DNA from: Cytophagaceae bacterium | Lineage (GTDB): Bacteria; Bacteroidota; Bacteroidia; Cytophagales; Spirosomataceae | Direction: 5' to 3' | Length of the DNA: 19,496 nt | NCBI GenBank assembly: GCA_947471105.1 | Contig: CANIYB010000007.1 | Span: 1-19,496, forward strand | Part shown: positions 14,928-19,496 of the stretch, in pieces | Numbering within the stretch: position 1 is the first letter of the stretch | How the letters are laid out: every line of letters starts with the position of its first letter | Program-made: the position numbers and the translations under genes | Notes under the pieces: model-generated | What the model saw: only the letters and a program-made list of their open reading frames with translations | What the model was told of the DNA's origin: nothing | Databases searched by the model: none

Positions 14928-16220
14928 ATGGCCGACATACAAACGCCCCAGTACTTAGGAATCATCTTAGCCATGGTTTTTTCGGCATTTTTTTCTGGGG
15001 TGGAAATGGCATTTGTATCGTCCAACAAACTTTATTTTGAACTTAAGGCGAAGCAAAACATCCTAAGCGCCAAGATTATTGCCAATTTCAACCAAAGTCC
15101 TTCCCAATTTATTGGCACGATGTTGATCGGCAATACCCTTTCATTAGTGGCCTATGGCATTTTCATGGAAGAGTTTTTGCATCACCTGATCTTAACGAAT
15201 TTCCCATTCTTTACGAATGAGATTATTGCCAGGCTTATCGCATCCATCATCGCGACCATTATCATTCTTACCACATCAGAATTTACCCCCAAAAGTATCT
15301 TTTTAATCAATCCTGATGCCATACTAGAATTTTTAGCCATTCCCATTTGGGTCATCAATACCTTAATGTTTCCATTAGTTTGGCTGACGGTAGGACTATC
15401 TAAATGGTTTATCACTCGGGTATTACGGTTAAGTTATTCAGAAGAAAAACCGGCTTTTGGATTGACCGACTTGAACCATTACTTGCAAAATTTAAATCGG
15501 AAAATTTCTACCGAAGAAGAAAATGAGGTTGATACTAAAATCTTTCATAATGCATTGGAATTTAAGCAAGTCAAAGTGCGAGATTGCATGATTCCCCGGA
15601 CTGAAATTACGGCCATTGAAATTGAGGAGGGTATTGAGGGGCTCAAAAAAGTGTTTATTGAAAGTGGACATTCAAAGGTTTTAGTGTATAAAGAAACCTT
15701 AGAGGAGGTCGTTGGATACTGTCACTCTTTGGCATTATTTAAAAAGCCAAAAGATATTCAAAGCATCCTCACTTCCATTCCCATTGTCCCCGAGGCCATG
15801 CCCGCGAATGATCTCATGTTAAAATTTTCCAAAGAAAGAAAATCATTAGCCATTGTAGTCGATGAATTTGGGAGTACCTCAGGCTTGGTCAGTATGGAGG
15901 ATGTGATGGAACAAATTTTTGGTGAAATCCAAGATGAATTTGATGATACTGAGGATTGGATTGAAAAGCGATTAGATGAGCATACATTTATCCTTTCTGG
16001 GCGTCATGAAATTGATTATTTGAACGAAAAATATGATTGGAATCTGCCTGAAGGCGATTACGAGACGCTTGGCGGCATGTTAATTCATCTATATGAAGAT
16101 ATTCCCGCAGTGAATGAAGTGATTACATTGGCAGCCTTCCAGTTTCAAATCATGACAGTCACTGATGCCCGCATCGATACCATTAAAGTCATTATTTCGG
16201 GAAAACCCATAAGTAAATAA
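14928..16220 (+). CDS. CNNM/CBS/CorC-type membrane protein (hemolysin family)
   Basis: The membrane protein has about 430 residues from the ATG at 14928; a TTG at 14919 is an alternative. It has an N-terminal DUF21/CNNM membrane domain (about 1-190: FSAFFSGVEMAFVSSNKL, GTMLIGNTLSLVAYG, TSEFTPKS). Two CBS domains follow (about 210-335), with VRDCMIPRTEITAI, SGHSKVLVYKETLEEVVGY and LAIVVDEFGSTSGLVSMEDV. A C-terminal CorC/HlyC domain ends it (about 350-425: EIDYLNEKYDWNLPEGDYET). Such proteins are linked to magnesium or cobalt efflux. The gliding protein GldE of Bacteroidota has the same architecture, but the usual neighbour gldD is absent. It is probably the last gene of the ccm transcript and ends 15 bases before the convergent menF. 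Confidence 0.85.
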   Translation: MADIQTPQYLGIILAMVFSAFFSGVEMAFVSSNKLYFELKAKQNILSAKIIANFNQSPSQFIGTMLIGNTLSLVAYGIFMEEFLHHLILTNFPFFTNEIIARLIASIIATIIILTTSEFTPKSIFLINPDAILEFLAIPIWVINTLMFPLVWLTVGLSKWFITRVLRLSYSEEKPAFGLTDLNHYLQNLNRKISTEEENEVDTKIFHNALEFKQVKVRDCMIPRTEITAIEIEEGIEGLKKVFIESGHSKVLVYKETLEEVVGYCHSLALFKKPKDIQSILTSIPIVPEAMPANDLMLKFSKERKSLAIVVDEFGSTSGLVSMEDVMEQIFGEIQDEFDDTEDWIEKRLDEHTFILSGRHEIDYLNEKYDWNLPEGDYETLGGMLIHLYEDIPAVNEVITLAAFQFQIMTVTDARIDTIKVIISGKPISK

Positions 16221-16235
16221 TTGGGCAGGTCGGGC

Positions 16236-17369
16236 TTAAAACGATAATATTCGTTGGAGCGTCTGACACTTCATTTCCGTTTCTTCCCATTCTTTTTCTG
16301 GATCCGAGTCTTCTGTAATTCCACATCCCGCATAATAGGTAGCTAAATACCCATTTGAATCCTTCATTATTTTAACGGTCCTCAAATTAACAAATAAATA
16401 AATCGCATCATTTAAATTCACGGGGCCCACATAACCACTATAAAACTCACGATCATGTGCTTCTGCCTGTTTAATCCAATCGATTGCTGCTTCTTTAGGG
16501 GTGCCACAAACAGCCGAAGTTGGGTGCAATAATGACAACATAATCCCTGGCAACTGGGGAAAATTAAGCGCCTTTGTATCCACCTGATATTCGGTTTTCA
16601 GATGCAATAAATTACCGGCTTGAATCGTTTTGGGACCAATTTCAATATATTCACGCAACCTGATTTTCTTAAAACATTCAATAATGTACCGACTAACAAA
16701 AGCCTGTTCTTCGATCTCCTTTTGGGACCAACGGGCATCTTGAGGTTTCTTAATCTGCCCCTCCTGATTGTTGACTGATTGAGTACCCGCTAAAGAAATC
16801 GTTTTAAAGATTCCTTCCTGATTGATTGACACCAAAACCTCCGGTGTCGCACAAATCCAAGTTTGCTGAAGCGATGGCACATAAAAAGCCGAAACAAAAG
16901 CTTGAGGATATACTTGACAAAGTGATTCAAAAAAATGCAAGGTCGAATAATCAGCATCTAAAGCCTCTTCATCTGTCCTAGAAAGTACAACTTTTTGAAA
17001 ATTACCTGCTTTAATTTCTTCGATACTGGCGTTTACCCAATATAGAAAATTCTCTTTTTTAGGGGATCCGGCTTTTGAGGGAAACAGCTCTTTAACAGAT
17101 ACTTGAACACTTGGTATTTCTGAAACAAACAAATGCTCCGCCTTAAAATAATAGGGATTCCCAACAAAAGGAGCCGCCATAAATCCTGGCTCAAAAGACT
17201 GAAGGTCCAGGGAATCCGTGACATGTCCCCCTTGTGTGTCAATTAAAAGTGAACGTTTATCTGAGTTAGGTAAGCGCCAAATAGCGATGGCCGCATCATG
17301 TTGCTGAGCTTCTTTCCACAGGTGATTCCATTCAGCATCTTGGCGATATAGACTCGTATTCTTAGGCAT
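16236..17369 (-). CDS. menF: Isochorismate synthase (menaquinone pathway)
   Basis: This chorismate-binding enzyme isomerises chorismate to isochorismate, the committed step of menaquinone synthesis. The length is 377 residues, shorter than E. coli MenF (431) mainly at the N-terminus. Visible family segments are AGNFQKVVLSR with the catalytic lysine K126, SLAGTQ (192-197), HPTSAVCGTPKEAAIDWI, AHDREFYSGYVGP, and the C-terminal AGCGITEDSDPEKEWEETEMK with its magnesium-binding glutamates. Salicylate synthase and EntC are close relatives, but the partner gene one base upstream encodes a MenI-like thioesterase, which supports menaquinone. No other men genes are in the window. Confidence 0.9.
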   Translation of the reverse strand: MPKNTSLYRQDAEWNHLWKEAQQHDAAIAIWRLPNSDKRSLLIDTQGGHVTDSLDLQSFEPGFMAAPFVGNPYYFKAEHLFVSEIPSVQVSVKELFPSKAGSPKKENFLYWVNASIEEIKAGNFQKVVLSRTDEEALDADYSTLHFFESLCQVYPQAFVSAFYVPSLQQTWICATPEVLVSINQEGIFKTISLAGTQSVNNQEGQIKKPQDARWSQKEIEEQAFVSRYIIECFKKIRLREYIEIGPKTIQAGNLLHLKTEYQVDTKALNFPQLPGIMLSLLHPTSAVCGTPKEAAIDWIKQAEAHDREFYSGYVGPVNLNDAIYLFVNLRTVKIMKDSNGYLATYYAGCGITEDSDPEKEWEETEMKCQTLQRILSF

Positions 17370-17370
17370 T

Positions 17371-17790
17371 TTAATAAGACAAAATAGCTACTGTTAATCG
17401 GCTTACGCAAACCAAATTTCCCGATTCATCATGAATTTTGATGTCATAGACATGCAATGTTTTACCAATTTTTAATGCGGTACATGTACCTATGACAAAT
17501 CCTTCTTTGACCGATTTCATGTGATTGGCATTTATTTCAACCCCCACACCACGCTGTGAGGTAGGGTCAGCCACGGCCAGTGATGCCGCAATGCTTCCTA
17601 GAGTCTCCGCTAATACAACGGATGCTCCTCCGTGTAACAATCCATAAGGCTGCTTTGTTCGTGAATCCACGGGCATTTTTGCCTTAATAAAATCCGGCTG
17701 CACATCAATAAACTCAATTCCTAAAACTTCGATCATGTTTCCATGGCCCCATGAATTAAGCGTGTCTAATGAGATGGATGTATTAAACAT
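17371..17790 (-). CDS. menI: 1,4-dihydroxy-2-naphthoyl-CoA thioesterase-like hotdog protein
   Basis: This 139-residue hotdog thioesterase closely resembles E. coli MenI (YdiI). The active site is YGLLHGGASVVLAETLGS (49-66), with H53-G54-G55 and E62 as catalytic glutamate. The second half has GVEINANHMKSVKEG followed by LHVYDIKIHDESGNLVCVSR and LTVAIL, matching the YdiI pattern almost position for position by memory. MenI hydrolyses 1,4-dihydroxy-2-naphthoyl-CoA in menaquinone synthesis. Its stop is separated from the menF start by a single base on the same strand, so the two form an operon, which strengthens the assignment. Confidence 0.85.
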   Translation of the reverse strand: MFNTSISLDTLNSWGHGNMIEVLGIEFIDVQPDFIKAKMPVDSRTKQPYGLLHGGASVVLAETLGSIAASLAVADPTSQRGVGVEINANHMKSVKEGFVIGTCTALKIGKTLHVYDIKIHDESGNLVCVSRLTVAILSY

Positions 17791-17798
17791 AATATTCG

Positions 17799-17806
17799 TA
17801 TTTTTG
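17799..17806 (+). promoter_or_regulatory. -7 promoter element for the histidine phosphatase gene
   Basis: TATTTTTG is an exact TAnnTTTG match in the divergent spacer, about 53 bases before the ATG at 17860. No TTTG is visible at the expected -33 distance. It is the only such match in the spacer on this strand. Confidence 0.38.
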
Positions 17807-17859
17807 CACGTAAAATTCGGAATAATTTAACGAATTAAACTCCTTTTGACCCAATTTAT

Positions 17860-18501
17860 ATGCATGCTTTAAAAGACATTTACCTTATTCGCCACGGGGA
17901 AACAGATTATAATCGAATGGGGGTGGTTCAAGGAAGCGGAATTGATGCAGATTTAAACGAATTAGGCAATCGGCAGGCACAAGCATTTTTTGATCATTAT
18001 CAACACTTGGAGCTTGATAAAATTTATACCTCCGCTTTACGCAGAACGCATCAGTCGGTGAAAGGATTCATCGACAAAGGACTTCCTTGGGAACAATACG
18101 AAGGTTTAAATGAAATTTCTTGGGGAATTCGCGAGGGCAGAACTCCTTCAAATGAGGATGATGCTTACTATAGAAATTTAGTCAGAACGTGGAGAAAGGG
18201 AGACGTACACATTCAGTCTGAAGAAGGGGAAAGTCCGATCGACGTATTAGAAAGACAAAAGCCTGTGGTCGAACTAATAATATCTAGAAGGGAAGAAAAA
18301 TCCATCTTAATTGCCATGCATGGAAGGGCGATGCGCGTCTTATTAACGCATCTTTTCAATCAGCCTTTGCAAAATATGGACCATTTTGCCCATCAAAACT
18401 TATGCTTATATCACCTGCAATATGATTATGAAAAAGGACAATTTATTTCCTTAAAAGCAAATCATGCGGATCATTTACAAACGTTACCAGATTCCATATA
18501 A
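17860..18501 (+). CDS. Histidine phosphatase family protein (phosphoglycerate mutase-like)
   Basis: This cytoplasmic phosphatase of 213 residues has the branch 1 histidine phosphatase fold. The catalytic motif is LIRHGETDYN (9-18), with R11, H12 and E14. The second arginine is R61 or R62 in YTSALRRTHQS, an acidic E85 follows in EGLNEISWGIREG, and the second catalytic histidine is H154 in IAMHGRAMRV. The family includes cofactor-dependent phosphoglycerate mutase, cobalamin CobC and fructose-2,6-bisphosphatase; the length and GVVQGSGIDADLNELG fit generic phosphatases. The substrate is unknown, and no cobalamin genes are nearby. The sensor kinase gene follows 11 bases later on the same strand. 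Confidence 0.85.
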   Translation: MHALKDIYLIRHGETDYNRMGVVQGSGIDADLNELGNRQAQAFFDHYQHLELDKIYTSALRRTHQSVKGFIDKGLPWEQYEGLNEISWGIREGRTPSNEDDAYYRNLVRTWRKGDVHIQSEEGESPIDVLERQKPVVELIISRREEKSILIAMHGRAMRVLLTHLFNQPLQNMDHFAHQNLCLYHLQYDYEKGQFISLKANHADHLQTLPDSI

Positions 18502-18512
18502 GTTCTATACGC

Positions 18513-19496
18513 ATGAACCAAAGCAAGCTATATTGGAAATTTCAATTATCTGGATGGTTCATTTGGGCGTTAAATGAAGCCTTATTATATACGAATCAAT
18601 ATGGATGGAAATGGGAATGGATTTTTTCATCCTTTGTCAATATCTCATTAGCCATCATGCTGACGCATGTTTATAGGCAAATTTCGCATAAATACAGATG
18701 GCAAGATCTTCCCTTATTTACTTTAATCCAGGTCAATTTAGCCGCACTCATTTTGATGGCGGCTTGCCTTGTCGCACTCAATATTCCGTTGGATTATATT
18801 TTTCTATCAGAAAACTATTCCATTGAATTAAGTCCTTTCATCATATTGCAGATTTTTTTAAATTTTGCCAAACCCATTGCTATCTGGCAATTGATCTATT
18901 TCTTTTTTCAATACTCTAATAAAAAATTAGAAATGGAACGTGAAAATGACCAATTAGAAAGAACCATTTTAGAAACAGAAAGCAAAGTTTTAAGGGCACA
19001 AATGAATCCTCATTTCGTATTCAATGCACTTAATAGTGTTCGAGCCCTCATCACTGAAGATCCTCAAAAAGCAAAGAAAGGCATCAATCAATTGTCAAAA
19101 TTACTTCGAAGCTCCTTGCTAACTGAGCGTAAAAAAACAATCTCTCTTTCCGAAGAATTAGACACGGTAACGGATTATTTATCCTTAGAAAAAATCAGAT
19201 ATGAAGACCGATTGGCTTGGGAAATAACAGCAGATAAAAATTGTCTGAAAGCGCAAATCCCCCCAATGCTCTTGCAAACCCTGATTGAGAATGCCATTAA
19301 ACATGGTATCTCTAAAAAAATTACGGGAGGAACTATCACAGTTGACGCTAAAAATAATGAAGGAATTTTGTCAATAAAAGTCATTAACCCTGGACATTTC
19401 AAGAGCACAATTTTGTCCAAAGACCAGGGTGTCGGACTCATTAATTCAAAAAATAGGTTGCAAATATTGTTTGGTGAAACCGCTCACATTAATCTA
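18513..19496 (+). CDS. LytS/YehU-type sensor histidine kinase (cut at right edge)
   Basis: An ATG at 18513 opens a frame of 328 codons to the window edge with no stop; probably only 10-25 residues are missing. The N-terminal part (about 1-135) has four hydrophobic segments, with no extracytoplasmic domain of note. A coiled-coil linker follows (about 135-160, KKLEMERENDQLERTILETE). The His_kinase domain is marked by LRAQMNPHFVFNALNSV with H167. The ATPase part has the N box LLQTLIENAIKHGI (N260) and the glycine-rich GVGLINSKNRL (306-316). Such kinases pair with LytTR response regulators, whose gene is expected just downstream, outside the window. The signal sensed is unknown. Confidence 0.9.
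   Translation, partial: MNQSKLYWKFQLSGWFIWALNEALLYTNQYGWKWEWIFSSFVNISLAIMLTHVYRQISHKYRWQDLPLFTLIQVNLAALILMAACLVALNIPLDYIFLSENYSIELSPFIILQIFLNFAKPIAIWQLIYFFFQYSNKKLEMERENDQLERTILETESKVLRAQMNPHFVFNALNSVRALITEDPQKAKKGINQLSKLLRSSLLTERKKTISLSEELDTVTDYLSLEKIRYEDRLAWEITADKNCLKAQIPPMLLQTLIENAIKHGISKKITGGTITVDAKNNEGILSIKVINPGHFKSTILSKDQGVGLINSKNRLQILFGETAHINL

Noticed and set aside
14928..16220. Naming this gene gldE
   Set aside because: The domain order matches GldE, but the same order is found in many CorC/HlyC-type proteins, and gldD is not adjacent.
16221..16235. A terminator between the CorC-type gene and menF
   Set aside because: The 15 bases hold no stem with a following T run on either strand.

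Overview
The window is ordinary chromosomal DNA from a member of the Bacteroidota, probably a Cytophagales-type bacterium. Grounds: AT-rich sequence, no Shine-Dalgarno motifs before the starts, several exact matches to the Bacteroidota -7 promoter element TAnnTTTG, and family variants typical of the phylum (long CcmF, a MetA-type outer-membrane barrel, a ComA homologue, a LytS-type kinase). I see no insertion sequence, prophage, CRISPR array, tRNA or rRNA. No gene-free stretch exceeds 300 bases; the longest is the 218-base feoA/ccmB divergent region. Most genes sit in tight operons, and convergent pairs abut or overlap without visible terminators.

Layout. 1-1693 (minus strand): the first 15 codons of a gene leaving the left edge, a MetA-type outer-membrane protein and a second outer-membrane beta-barrel protein. 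1883-2710 (plus): an Fe(II)/2-oxoglutarate dioxygenase of the phytanoyl-CoA hydroxylase family, behind a spacer with two perfect inverted repeats. 2719-3686 (minus): ruvX and a YcxB-like membrane protein. 3780-4283 (plus): a PyrR-like phosphoribosyltransferase. 4280-6513 (minus): a ComA-like phosphosulfolactate synthase, a DedA protein and aroE. 6675-7572 (plus): a secreted DUF2147 protein and a PaaI-type thioesterase. 7569-9921 (minus): feoA-feoB. 10140-16220 (plus): ccmB-ccmC-ccmD-ccmE-ccmF, a small two-helix membrane protein, and a CNNM/CBS/CorC protein. 16236-17790 (minus): menI-menF. 17860-19496 (plus): a histidine phosphatase and a LytS-type sensor kinase cut by the right edge.

Much of the right half serves a respiratory chain: FeoAB brings in ferrous iron, the Ccm proteins carry and attach heme to c-type cytochromes, and MenF/MenI supply menaquinone steps. 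The most notable point is that CcmE carries a Cys-x-x-x-Tyr heme site (CPSKY) instead of the usual His-x-x-x-Tyr, and the cluster has no ccmA, ccmG or ccmH. This resembles the variant called System I*, described in Desulfovibrio and archaea. The second is a ComA homologue, an enzyme of methanogen coenzyme M synthesis, in a bacterium whose phylum makes sulfonolipids. I do not see an obviously new defence or mobile system here.
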